Part shown: piece after piece, positions 1-9,835 of the stretch | Position numbering within the stretch: position 1 is the stretch's first letter | How the letters are laid out: every line of letters begins with the position of its first letter | Source: Coriobacteriia bacterium | Lineage (GTDB): Bacteria > Actinomycetota > Coriobacteriia > WRKU01 > JAENWW01 | Length of the DNA stretch: 44,152 nt | Assembly: GCA_016649875.1 (NCBI GenBank) | Contig: JAENWW010000006.1 | Span: 42,501 to 86,652 of the forward strand | Direction: 5' to 3' | Position numbers and translations under genes: made by a program | Notes under the pieces: model-generated | What the model saw: the letters and a program-made list of their open reading frames with translations, nothing else | Told to the model about the DNA's origin: nothing | Database searches by the model: none

Positions 1-2212
<2,212 letters not shown>

Positions 2213-2308
2213 TCATTACATGATTTTGATTGCGCTATTCGACATTCAGGGTACCTTCCGGTACGCTTGACATGGAGAATATTACACTCCGACGAAGATC
2301 GACTTATG

Positions 2309-2459
2309 AGAGTCGTCGGTAGTGCTTAGTGATTATTGCGGAGGGGGTACACCCGATCCCATTCCGAACTCGGAAGTTAAGCCCTCCAGCGCCGATGGTA
2401 CTGTCGGTATAGCCGATGGAAGAGCAGGACGTTGCTAAGCACTACCGACGACTCTTTTT
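2309..2459 (+). terminator. 21-bp stem enclosing 5S rRNA and ending in T-run (rrn operon end)
   Basis: Bases 2309-2329 are a perfect reverse complement of 2435-2455, so helix I of 5S rRNA extends outward into a 21-bp uninterrupted stem, followed at once by TTTTT (2455-2459). The stem would serve as an RNase processing site for 5S maturation. With the T-run it may also act as an intrinsic terminator whose loop is the whole 5S rRNA. Pairing is seen directly; the dual role is inference. Confidence 0.6.
2321..2443 (+). rRNA. rrf: 5S ribosomal RNA
   Basis: The conserved 5S core (GATCCCATTCCGAACTCGGA, then AGCGCCGATGGTA) is plain. The two ends pair with each other as the helix I stem. Boundaries are set from that helix and are approximate. 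The gene lies about 110 bases after 23S rRNA. The spacer includes a small hairpin near 2250-2270 (GTACC, TTCC, GGTAC). Confidence 0.97.
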
Positions 2460-2586
2460 ATTTGATCAGTCGTCATTCGGGAATGTAGTATTTCTTATAT
2501 CAGGCTCCGTTTAGATTCGGAATGCGATATTTAGTTGGAAATCCGGGGTATTTCTCTCGTTTTTTCTATGCAGACAACGTGAATTT

Positions 2587-2608
2587 GGTGCTCATTTGGG
2601 CACCTTTT
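2587..2608 (+). terminator. weak hairpin with TTTT downstream of the rrn operon
   Basis: GGTGCTC (2587-2593) pairs with GGGCACC (2598-2604) around the loop ATTT, followed by four T. It could be a back-up terminator between the rRNA operon and the nifU-like gene. The T-run is short, so confidence is low. Confidence 0.35.
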
Positions 2609-2686
2609 GCCGTTTATTGTGGCGCGTTTTGTTTAATTCTGATAAAGTTAACGGCTGTTAATCACAATTATTCTAAGGAGAATGTT

Positions 2687-2917
2687 ATGGCTCTTGATAA
2701 AGCGAAAGTCAAAGAGGTACTCGAGACGATTCGCCCTCGCCTCCAGGCCGATGGCGGAGACATCGAGTTCATCGACGTCAACGACAAAGACGAGGTTATC
2801 GTTGCGCTCCAGGGTGCTTGCCGCGGTTGCCCGATGTCGCAATTCACCTTGGCGACGCAGGTCGAGTGCATCCTCAAGGAGGCAATCCCCGAGGTTACCG
2901 GTGTTATCCCTCAGTAA
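2687..2917 (+). CDS. NifU C-terminal-domain Fe-S cluster scaffold protein
   Basis: This 76-residue protein is a stand-alone NifU-like C-terminal (Nfu) domain. It shows the family pattern RPxLxxDGGDIE at residues 16-27 and the cluster-binding CxxC as CRGCPMS near residues 45-51. Nfu proteins hold a [4Fe-4S] cluster between two subunits and pass it to apo-enzymes in the cytoplasm. The start is ATG 2687, with TAAGGAG about 6 bases upstream; the open frame continues further upstream without family similarity, so I exclude that part. It is a single-gene unit closed by a terminator at 2961. No other Fe-S assembly gene is nearby. Family assignment is secure; the target proteins are unknown. Confidence 0.93.
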   Translation: MALDKAKVKEVLETIRPRLQADGGDIEFIDVNDKDEVIVALQGACRGCPMSQFTLATQVECILKEAIPEVTGVIPQ

Positions 2918-2960
2918 TCACGTCGAGCGCATGCGGTTATTTTGATTCTGAAATAGTTTA

Positions 2961-2992
2961 AGACGTCGGATCGTTATCCGGCGTCTTTTTTT
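2961..2992 (+). terminator. intrinsic terminator after nifU-like gene
   Basis: AGACGTCGGAT (2961-2971) pairs with ATCCGGCGTCT (2976-2986), with one G-U pair and the loop CGTT, followed by a run of T to 2992. Confidence 0.85.
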
Positions 2993-3035
2993 GTCGTCAA
3001 AAGGTCGTTCTTCAGTGCAAATCTTCTTTCTCACG

Positions 3036-3044
3036 TGTTATACT
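3036..3044 (+). promoter_or_regulatory. extended -10 promoter for rpsA leader
   Basis: TG at 3036-3037, one base, then TATACT at 3039-3044 gives an extended -10 element. Transcription would start near 3051, leaving a leader of about 210 bases before rpsA. I see no strong -35 element. Confidence 0.5.
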
Positions 3045-3074
3045 GTTCACACTGTCAGATGGGTGGGAACTTCT

Positions 3075-3122
3075 CCGCTTTCACGCGTTTGTGCGAACAG
3101 ACGAGCGAAAAGCGGTTTTTTT
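3075..3122 (+). terminator. terminator-like hairpin inside the rpsA leader (candidate attenuator)
   Basis: CCGCTTT (3075-3081) pairs with AAAGCGG (3109-3115). Inside it a second helix, CGTTTGT (3086-3092) with ACAGACG (3097-3103, one G-U), closes the tetraloop GCGA. Seven T follow at 3116-3122. It lies between the likely promoter (3039) and the rpsA start (3264), so it could end most transcripts early and give a short RNA of about 70 bases, or be overridden under some condition. The rest of the 2918-3263 gap holds no gene; it has a loosely repeated GTAGGCGAC...AAG motif near 3171-3190 and 3221-3235. Confidence 0.6.
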
Positions 3123-3263
3123 CACCGTGGCAGGTGTATTTATTGGCCCCGAAAATGTAAGAACCTGTAGTAGGCGACGACAAGTAACAAGTACTGTAAA
3201 CCTCGACGACGAATCTGTAGGCGACAAGCATGTAGGGGGTCCCGATGCGTGAAAGGGGTCCAC

Positions 3264-4670
3264 ATGACCGACCAAGTGTTTGGCACCACATTTGAGATGG
3301 AGCAGCTCTCTGACGAAGAGATGAATGCATACATCGACGGTACTATGACTGATTTTGACGAGGGCGACCTCGTCCGCGGTACCGTGGTAAAAATCGAGCG
3401 CGACGAAGTCCTGCTCGATATAGGCTACAAATCAGAAGGAGTCATTCCTGTGCGCGAGCTTTCGATTCGCAAGGATGCGTCTCCTGCCGAGCTCGTGTCA
3501 TACGGCGATGAAATCGAGGCACAAGTACTGCAGAAAGAAGACAAAGATGGTCGCCTCATTCTTTCTAAGAAGCGTGCGGAGTACGAGCGCGCGTGGGGCA
3601 ATGTTGAGAAAATGTTCGAGTCCGGCGAAATCGTCGAAGGTGAAGTCATCGAGGTCGTCAAAGGCGGTCTCATCATCGACATTGGCCTTCGCGGATTCCT
3701 TCCTGCGTCACTCGTCGACTTGCGACGCGTTCGCGATTTGCAGGCATTCTTGGGCGAGAAGCTCGAGGCTCGTGTCATCGAGATGGACCGCAACCGCAAC
3801 AACGTCGTTTTGTCTCGTCGCGTAGTTCTCGAAGAGGGTCGCAAGCAAGACCGCGGCGCGCTTTTGGGCAAACTCCAAAAGGGCATGATTCTTCCGGGAC
3901 ACATTTCATCAATCGTAGACTTCGGTGCATTCGTCGACCTCGGCGGCATCGATGGTCTTGTTCACATTTCAGAGCTTTCGTGGAGCCACGTCAACCATCC
4001 GTCCGAGGTTGTCAAAGTCGGCGATGCGGTTAACGTTCAGGTTCTCGAGGTCGACATGGACCGTGAGCGCATTTCTCTCGGTCTCAAGCAGACCACCGAG
4101 GATCCTTGGAAGCAACTTGTTTCAAGCTTCCCCGAGAGTGCAATTATCGAGGGTAAAGTTACCAAACTTGTTCCGTTCGGCATCTTCGTCGAGCTCGGAA
4201 ACGGTGTCGAGGGACTTGTTCACATATCCGAAATGGCCAAGGGTCACGTAGAGACTCCCGACCAGGTCACTTCGGTGGGCGAGACCGTAAAGATCAAGGT
4301 CATGGACGTCGATACCGATCGTCGTCGTATTTCGCTTTCGATGCGCGCTGCCGCCGAGGAGCTCGGTTATGAAATCGAGATTACCAGCAAGCCCGAGGTA
4401 GAGGAAGTTCCTGCCGATGAGGCTCCTGCTGCTGAGGTAGAGGCAGAGGAAGTTCCCATAGCCGTCGAGACTGCCGAAGAGGCACCCGTAGAGGCTGAGG
4501 AAGTTCCTGCAGAGGAAACCGCTGTTGAGGAGGCTCCTGCCGAGGAAGCCGTCGCTGAAGAGGCTCGTGCCGAGGCACCCGTAGAGGCTGAGGAAGTTCC
4601 TGCCGAGGAAGTCGCTGAAGAAGATGCTCCCGCAGAAGAAGTTCCTGCAGAGGAAACCACCAAAGCATAG
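3264..4670 (+). CDS. rpsA: 30S ribosomal protein S1
   Basis: The 468-residue protein carries four S1 RNA-binding domains, at roughly residues 30-103, 116-186, 202-272 and 287-358, each with the VxGxVxxIxxxGxFVxL pattern (clearest in GHISSIVDFGAFVDLGGIDG and GKVTKLVPFGIFVELG). S1 binds mRNA on the small ribosomal subunit and helps start translation. Four domains are typical for this phylum, against six in E. coli. The C-terminal ~100 residues are an acidic tail of Glu/Ala/Pro/Val repeats. I choose ATG 3264 (MTDQVFG), with GAAAGGGG 5-12 bases upstream, over the in-frame GTG five codons earlier. It has its own promoter, a hairpin-bearing leader and a strong terminator. Confidence 0.96.
   Translation: MTDQVFGTTFEMEQLSDEEMNAYIDGTMTDFDEGDLVRGTVVKIERDEVLLDIGYKSEGVIPVRELSIRKDASPAELVSYGDEIEAQVLQKEDKDGRLILSKKRAEYERAWGNVEKMFESGEIVEGEVIEVVKGGLIIDIGLRGFLPASLVDLRRVRDLQAFLGEKLEARVIEMDRNRNNVVLSRRVVLEEGRKQDRGALLGKLQKGMILPGHISSIVDFGAFVDLGGIDGLVHISELSWSHVNHPSEVVKVGDAVNVQVLEVDMDRERISLGLKQTTEDPWKQLVSSFPESAIIEGKVTKLVPFGIFVELGNGVEGLVHISEMAKGHVETPDQVTSVGETVKIKVMDVDTDRRRISLSMRAAAEELGYEIEITSKPEVEEVPADEAPAAEVEAEEVPIAVETAEEAPVEAEEVPAEETAVEEAPAEEAVAEEARAEAPVEAEEVPAEEVAEEDAPAEEVPAEETTKA
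4390..4667 (+). repeat. in-gene repeat encoding the EEVPAEE-type tail of S1
   Basis: The tail of rpsA repeats units such as GAGGAAGTTCCTGC. A longer block that starts GAGGCACCCGTAGAGGCTGAG occurs twice (near 4484 and 4575), nearly base for base. Such direct repeats can change in number by slippage or unequal recombination, so tail length may vary between strains. Confidence 0.75.
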
Positions 4671-4686
4671 AGTTAGGTAGTCATAT

Positions 4687-4726
4687 ATAAAATAAGACCC
4701 GCATTTTTTTGCGGGTCTTATTTTAT
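4687..4726 (+). terminator. strong intrinsic terminator after rpsA
   Basis: A 17-bp perfect stem (4687-4703 with 4710-4726) closes a loop of T. The stem bottom is A/T so the 3' arm ends in TTTTAT. It could work on both strands. Confidence 0.9.
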
Positions 4727-4809
4727 TGTGCGTCCGAGCGCTGTTGTTGACGTTAAAGCCATTATTTTATAGCTTGTTTTTCGCGTTAGAGAACTAGCTT
4801 TCTGGTATA

Positions 4810-4846
4810 CAGAGAAACACCCGGCTCTCGGCCGGGTGTTTCTCTG
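4810..4846 (-). terminator. bidirectional terminator at the end of the ABC exporter operon
   Basis: CAGAGAAACACCCGGC (4810-4825) is a perfect 16-bp complement of 4831-4846 around TCTCG. It lies 40 bases beyond the stop codon of the leftward ABC gene and probably ends that operon; it may also stop read-through from rpsA. Confidence 0.75.
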
Positions 4847-4886
4847 TGATCATGGTTTATGCGAGATGCTGGATTGAGACTGGGCG

Positions 4887-6797
4887 CTAGGCGATGATCT
4901 CCTCATCGTCGAGAGGATCTTCAAACTGCGAATTGTATAGGTTCGCGTAGAAACCGTTTTGAGCGAGAAGCTCTTCGTGGTTCCCCGACTCGATGACCGA
5001 GCCGTGGTTCATGACCAAGATGAGGTCGGCATCACGGATCGTCGAGAGGCGGTGGGCGATGACGAAACTGGTGCGTCCCGCCATTAAACGGTTCATCGCC
5101 TCTTGGATCATGCGCTCGGTGCGGGTGTCGACCGAGCTCGTCGCCTCATCGAGAATCAGGATGGGAGCATCTGCCAAGACCGCACGGGCGATGGTGAGGA
5201 GTTGCCTCTGTCCGACGGATATGTTGCCTGCGTCTTCGGTCAAAATCGTGTCATAGCCCTTGGGAAGCGTGTGAATGAAGTGATCGGCGAGCGCGACTAT
5301 GGCCGCGTTGTGGATCTCCTCATCGGTTGCATCGTCTTTACCGTAGGCGATATTGTCGCGGATCGTTCCGGTGAAGAGCCACGTGTCCTGCAACACCATG
5401 CCGAACTCTTGACGCACGGCGCTGCGGGTCATGTCGGAGGTGTTCACGCCACCGATTGAAATCGCGCCACCCTGAATCTCATAAAACCGCATGAGCAAGT
5501 TGACGATGGTCGTCTTACCGGCACCGGTCGGGCCGACGATTGCAATGGTTTGTCCGGGCTTCGCGTCGAAGCTCAAGTCGGTGATGAGCGGCTTCTTCGC
5601 ACTGTAACTGAATGCGATGTGCGAACCGAGAATCTCTCCGCGAATTTTTTCATCGTCGAGCTCCTCGATGGCATTGGCCTTATCGGGAGCCTCTTCATCT
5701 TCTGCGAGAAGATCGAATACACGTTCAGCAGCAGCGATCGTGCCCTGAATTACGTTCGCGATTTGTGCGGTCTGGCTGAGCGGTTGTGTTAACTGCTGGA
5801 CATACTGGATGAAGGCGAGGATGTCGCCGATCATGAGTTTACCTGCGGCGGACAGCAGTGCCGCAACGACGACGATTACGATGTACTCGAGGTTGGATAT
5901 GAAGTTGACGAGTGGCATCATGACGCTGGCGGTGAATTGCGCGCGATAGGCATCCCCGTAGAGCTTATCGTTGGTTTGGTTGAACACCTTGAGCGAGTCT
6001 TTTTCGCGGTTGAACGACTTGATGATCGAGTGTGCCGCATAGTTTTCCTCGACGATGCCGTTGATAACGCCGAGCTTTTCTTGCTGTGCGCCGAAGTACT
6101 TTTGCGACCTAGGCGCGATCAGCGCCGTGGCGCCGATGGTCACGGGAATTGCGACGAGCGCCACGACGGCCAAAATCGGGCTGATGGTAAACATCATGAT
6201 CATGATTCCGATGATGGTCAGAATCGAGGTCAGAAGCTGGGATAGCACCTGTTGCGAGTTGCTCGATATCAAATCGATGTCGATGGTGATACGAGACAGC
6301 GTCTCTCCGTAGGTGTTGCTATCGAAATAGGAGAGGGGCAACATGTTGAGCTTGTCGGAAACTTTGGCACGCAAACGGTATACGAGGTTTTGCGTGAGTC
6401 GTACGGTCGAGTTTTGCTGGCCCCAGTTGAAGAGCGAGCTTGCTATGTAGAGGATGACGAGAACGAGCACGACTTTCCCGATATACGTGAAGTCTATTCC
6501 GACGTTCATCCCCTTCGCACGCAGGATTATGCCCTCACCGATTTTATTGGTGGCAAGTGCCATGATTTTCGGGCCGGCGACTGAGGCTGCGACCGAAATC
6601 ACTGCGCATACGATGGCGATGAGCAGATAGGTTCTGTCCGGGCGCATTTCTTTGAAAAGTCTTTTAAGGCTGCCCTTGAAATCATTGGCTTTTTCGGCTT
6701 TTTGTCCGAGGGCGGTCATGGCCGGTGATCCGCCCATGCCGGTGGCGACTCGCTTCTGTCGCTTATTTTTTGCTTCAGTCGGTTTGGTTTCTGCCAT
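4887..6797 (-). CDS. ABC exporter half-transporter, subunit with the active catalytic Glu
   Basis: At 636 residues this is a fused permease-ATPase half of a type IV ABC exporter: an N-terminal extension of about 60 residues, six predicted membrane helices (about 60-340), then the nucleotide-binding domain. Visible motifs are Walker A GPTGAGKT, the signature region as ISVGQRQ (consensus LSGGQ changed), Walker B LILDEATSSVD with the catalytic Glu, and the switch His in FVIAHRLSTI. The next gene, which ends where this one starts, is the partner half. Together they resemble heterodimeric exporters of the TM287/288 or YfiB/YfiC type, which pump drugs, lipids or peptides. The substrate is unknown; the linked MarR regulator suggests a small toxic compound. 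Confidence 0.93.
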   Translation of the reverse strand: MAETKPTEAKNKRQKRVATGMGGSPAMTALGQKAEKANDFKGSLKRLFKEMRPDRTYLLIAIVCAVISVAASVAGPKIMALATNKIGEGIILRAKGMNVGIDFTYIGKVVLVLVILYIASSLFNWGQQNSTVRLTQNLVYRLRAKVSDKLNMLPLSYFDSNTYGETLSRITIDIDLISSNSQQVLSQLLTSILTIIGIMIMMFTISPILAVVALVAIPVTIGATALIAPRSQKYFGAQQEKLGVINGIVEENYAAHSIIKSFNREKDSLKVFNQTNDKLYGDAYRAQFTASVMMPLVNFISNLEYIVIVVVAALLSAAGKLMIGDILAFIQYVQQLTQPLSQTAQIANVIQGTIAAAERVFDLLAEDEEAPDKANAIEELDDEKIRGEILGSHIAFSYSAKKPLITDLSFDAKPGQTIAIVGPTGAGKTTIVNLLMRFYEIQGGAISIGGVNTSDMTRSAVRQEFGMVLQDTWLFTGTIRDNIAYGKDDATDEEIHNAAIVALADHFIHTLPKGYDTILTEDAGNISVGQRQLLTIARAVLADAPILILDEATSSVDTRTERMIQEAMNRLMAGRTSFVIAHRLSTIRDADLILVMNHGSVIESGNHEELLAQNGFYANLYNSQFEDPLDDEEIIA

Positions 6798-8569
6798 TAT
6801 CGACTCATCTCCTCTTCACTCAGTTGCGAGTGCGCGATCTCTTGGTAGACCTCGTTTGTTGCGAGGAGCTCTTCGTGTGTTCCGACACCAGCGATGCGTC
6901 CCTCATCGATTACGATGATTTGGTCGGCATGGGTGATGGTGGAAATTCTTTGGGCGACCATGATGACGACGGCTTCTTTCGTGATGGGCTCGAGCGCCGC
7001 ACGCAATTTCGCATCGGTCGTCAGGTCGAGTGCGGAGAACGTGTCGTCGAATAGGTAGACATCGGGCTTACGGATGATGGCACGTGCAATCGCCAAACGC
7101 TGCTTTTGTCCGCCCGAGAAGTTCTTGCCTCCCTGAGAGACATACGAATCGAGTTTTTCGGGAAGTTCTTCGACGAAAGCCTTCGCTTGTGCCACTTCGA
7201 GAGCGGTCCACATGTCTTCCTCCGTGGCATTTTCATTGCCGATGAGTAAGTTATCTGCAATCGTTCCGCTGAAAAGAACCGCCGTTTGAGGTGCGTAGCC
7301 GAGACGATTGTGGAGCTCTTCTTGGCTGACGTCGCCGACGGGAACATCGTTGACGGTAATCGTGCCCGATGTGGCTTGATAGAGACGCTCGATCAAGTTG
7401 ATGAGTGTAGATTTTCCCGCACCGGTCGATCCGATGATGGCCGTGGTGGTTCCGGCTGTGGCGGTAAACGATATATTGCTGAGCGCCGGTTCGTCGGCTC
7501 CCTTGAAAGCGTAGGAAACGTCCTTGAATTCAACTTTCGCATCGTTGCCGGGAATCCGAGGATTCTCCGGGTCGAAAATTGTGGGATCGGTTTCGAGCAC
7601 TTCGTTGATGCGCTCGGCGGAAACGCTTGCACGAGGAAGCATGATGAGAATCATGGAGAGCATCATAACGGCGGTCAGTATCTGCATCGCATATTGCAAG
7701 AACGCCATGAGGCTACCGATTTGAAGCCCGCCCGTATCGATGAGCTTTGCGCCGAACCAGATGATGGCGACACTTACCGCTTGGATTATGAACATCATGA
7801 TCGGCAGGATGGTGGTCATGAGTTTGTTTACGCGCAAGGTGGTAGCTGTAAGCTCGGTGTTAGTGGCATTGAAACGCTCGCGCTGGAGATCTTGACGGTT
7901 GAAAGCACGAATCACGCGCACACCGGTAAGACCCTCTCGTGCAACTTGGTTGAGCCGGTCCGATTTCTTTTGCACCGAGCGAAACAGCGGCATTGCGAAA
8001 CGAGCGGTGATTCCCACGAGTATCGCCAGCAGCGGGATGGCCACACCGATTATCCACGTGAGTTGTCCATCCGCCTTCAACGTCATGAGAATCGCTCCGA
8101 TTGCCATAAACGGTGCAATCAAAGCGATGCGTAAAAGCATGAAAGACATCTGTTGGACTTGTGCGATATCGTTAGTCGAACGGATGATGAGAGAGGCAAT
8201 CGAGAATTTGTCGATATCTGCCAGCGAAAATGCTTCGACGCGGGAGAAAACTTTTGCGCGTAAATCGCGAGCAACCCCGGCAGAAACCTTCGATGCGAGA
8301 TAGCCTGCAGCGACGGCGCATATCATATACAGAACGGTGATGAGAAGCATGAGAGCACCCTTATTAAGGATGTAACTCAGCTGCGTGGCGGCGGTGCCGG
8401 CGCCTTGTGTCACGGGATTGGTGATACCTTTTTGGACGATTCCGACATCGACGATTTCCGACATCTGATTCGGAAGTTCGAGAGTAGCCCTGACTTGGCC
8501 TATTGTGAGAAATATAATCACAATGATGACACCGAGGTAGGGCTTGAAATTTTTCAAGAGTTTAGTCAA
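6797..8569 (-). CDS. ABC exporter half-transporter, subunit with degenerate catalytic site
   Basis: The 590-residue partner half has six membrane helices in the first ~320 residues and one ATPase domain. Walker A is GSTGAGKST and the signature is intact (FSGGQKQR), but Walker B reads VYLFDDTFSALD, with Asp in place of the catalytic Glu, and the switch region reads MVAQRISTI, with Gln in place of His. Both changes mark the non-hydrolysing site of heterodimeric exporters such as TM287/TM288. The stop codon overlaps the start of the other half by one base, which indicates translational coupling. It also overlaps the end of marR by 8 bases, so all three form one leftward operon. Confidence 0.93.
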   Translation of the reverse strand: MTKLLKNFKPYLGVIIVIIFLTIGQVRATLELPNQMSEIVDVGIVQKGITNPVTQGAGTAATQLSYILNKGALMLLITVLYMICAVAAGYLASKVSAGVARDLRAKVFSRVEAFSLADIDKFSIASLIIRSTNDIAQVQQMSFMLLRIALIAPFMAIGAILMTLKADGQLTWIIGVAIPLLAILVGITARFAMPLFRSVQKKSDRLNQVAREGLTGVRVIRAFNRQDLQRERFNATNTELTATTLRVNKLMTTILPIMMFIIQAVSVAIIWFGAKLIDTGGLQIGSLMAFLQYAMQILTAVMMLSMILIMLPRASVSAERINEVLETDPTIFDPENPRIPGNDAKVEFKDVSYAFKGADEPALSNISFTATAGTTTAIIGSTGAGKSTLINLIERLYQATSGTITVNDVPVGDVSQEELHNRLGYAPQTAVLFSGTIADNLLIGNENATEEDMWTALEVAQAKAFVEELPEKLDSYVSQGGKNFSGGQKQRLAIARAIIRKPDVYLFDDTFSALDLTTDAKLRAALEPITKEAVVIMVAQRISTITHADQIIVIDEGRIAGVGTHEELLATNEVYQEIAHSQLSEEEMSR

Positions 8570-9104
8570 GTTCTTCTCCAGTCGGGTGGTGCGGTTTGTG
8601 GGAGGACGAGGTACGATGATGGGTCTCTGAACAGCCTTGCGAACGTTCCCTTCCGTTCATTTTTTCCAAAACAACGGTGCTCAAGGCGGCACAGCCCTCG
8701 GTGATGATTTCAAGTTTTTCTTCGGATACATCGGCGAACACATCAATGAGCGCGTCTTGCGAAATTTGGTGCAGTTGGGCGAGCAGTTCCTCACCTTTCG
8801 AGGTGATCTGAATAATCTGCCTTCTGCGGTCCTGGGAGTCGACGGTCCGCTCGATCAGCCCGGCCGAAAAGAGCGAGTCGATGGCTCTCGAGAGCGAAGG
8901 AGCAGGAATGTCGAATCTTTCCTGAAGCTCACCTTGCGTGACTGAACGGTGCGAAAGCGCGAGAAGGAGATAGATGTCCTTCTGCCCCCGTCCGGTTGTA
9001 TGCCATTGCTGGTGCATGACCCTGTTCAGCGCCGGCAAAATGATGTGGAGGTTATCGGCCAGTTCCTCGATTTTCGGATTTATATTTTTTTGTTGGTCTG
9101 TCAT
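8562..9104 (-). CDS. MarR-family transcriptional regulator
   Basis: The 180-residue protein has a MarR winged-helix domain: HRSVTQGELQERFDIPAPSLSRAIDSLFSAGLIERTVDSQDRRRQIIQITSKGEELL at about residues 55-115 shows the recognition helix and the D-x-R-D/R wing. I use ATG 9104 (MTDQQKN) because AAGGAGG lies 4-10 bases upstream; an upstream in-frame start would place the ribosome site inside the ORF. It is first in an operon with the two ABC exporter genes and is preceded by a perfect palindrome covering its likely promoter. It most likely represses the operon until a ligand, perhaps an exported substrate, binds. The ligand cannot be read from the sequence. Confidence 0.92.
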   Translation of the reverse strand: MTDQQKNINPKIEELADNLHIILPALNRVMHQQWHTTGRGQKDIYLLLALSHRSVTQGELQERFDIPAPSLSRAIDSLFSAGLIERTVDSQDRRRQIIQITSKGEELLAQLHQISQDALIDVFADVSEEKLEIITEGCAALSTVVLEKMNGRERSQGCSETHHRTSSSHKPHHPTGEELD

Positions 9105-9121
9105 GTTTCCTCCTTGTATGT

Positions 9122-9150
9122 ATGCTAAATGAAATTGTTTCATTTAGCAA
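9122..9150 (-). promoter_or_regulatory. palindromic operator overlapping the marR promoter
   Basis: TGCTAAATGAAA (9123-9134) is a perfect inverted repeat of TTTCATTTAGCA (9138-9149) with the 3-base centre TTG. On the minus strand the same stretch offers TTGCTA (-35) and TAGCAT (-10) with a 17-base spacer, so a repressor bound here would block RNA polymerase. Length and symmetry are typical of MarR operators; autoregulation is inferred. It is about 65 bases upstream of coaE, on the other side. Confidence 0.75.
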
Positions 9151-9214
9151 CTGTTTCAAAAAGAAAGTTATGGAGAAAAATTCACAGAGATGTCGGTAAG
9201 GGTACAATTCATGT

Positions 9215-9835
9215 ATGGATACACTCATTCTTTCCGGCCCCATAGGCGCAGGTAAAACAAGCGCCGGCAACATAATCCTTGATGTGCTCTCCCGAAAGGG
9301 GATTACGTCGAAACTCGTCGTGCTCGATGCAATCGGGCACGAAGTTCTCGCCGATGATACATCCGTTATACGCGGACTTGTCGATGCTTTCGGAACGAGA
9401 ATATTGTCGCCTGAAGGTGAGATCGATCGTTCGGCGTTGGCGGCGGTTGCGTTTTCTTCACCTGAAAATACGGAAATACTCAACGAGTGCACTCATGAAA
9501 AAATCGGGGAACGTCTTTTGAAGATGAGGAACGATTTCTTGAAGTCCGACCCTGAGGGTATTCTCGTCATAGAATGTCCATTCCCCGTAAATGCGCTCTT
9601 CGGATACGATACGTTCAAAGACATTTTCGCGACTTCTAAAGTCATCGTTTTGCAGAGTCGACGAGAGCTTCGGGTGAATCGTAAAACGAGTCTTTTCCCC
9701 GAGGATGTTATGAGGCGAGACCGGCTTCAGCATTCAAAAGGAGAGTACACGGGGGATTATGTGGTGATCAATGACGGCACTCGTGATGACCTCGTATCCT
9801 CGCTTGAGAAAATCATTGAAAGAGAGGCGCGATGA
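9215..9835 (+). CDS. coaE: dephospho-CoA kinase
   Basis: The 206-residue protein starts with a P-loop, GPIGAGKT (residues 8-15), and has the CoaE-type segments [10 protein letters not shown] and [22 protein letters not shown]. It adds the 3'-phosphate to dephospho-CoA, the last step of CoA synthesis. The P-loop carries Ile-Gly-Ala where most CoaE have Ile-Gly-Ser, a mild variation. The stop overlaps the uvrB start (ATGA at 9832-9835). CoaE next to UvrB near rpsA is a well-known actinobacterial arrangement and supports the call. The lid segment [22 protein letters not shown] resembles the family pattern (RxxxQxxxxEKxxxADxVIxNxG) but lacks some usual residues. Confidence 0.85.
   Translation: MDTLILSGPIGAGKTSAGNIILDVLSRKGITSKLVVLDAIGHEVLADDTSVIRGLVDAFGTRILSPEGEIDRSALAAVAFSSPENTEILNECTHEKIGERLLKMRNDFLKSDPEGILVIECPFPVNALFGYDTFKDIFATSKVIVLQSRRELRVNRKTSLFPEDVMRRDRLQHSKGEYTGDYVVINDGTRDDLVSSLEKIIEREAR

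Noticed and set aside
7286-8134. A 282-codon plus-strand frame antisense to the ABC exporter gene
   Set aside because: It is the mirror of a well-supported exporter gene; its composition (many His, Arg, Asp, Gly) is that of antisense translation and it has no ribosome site.
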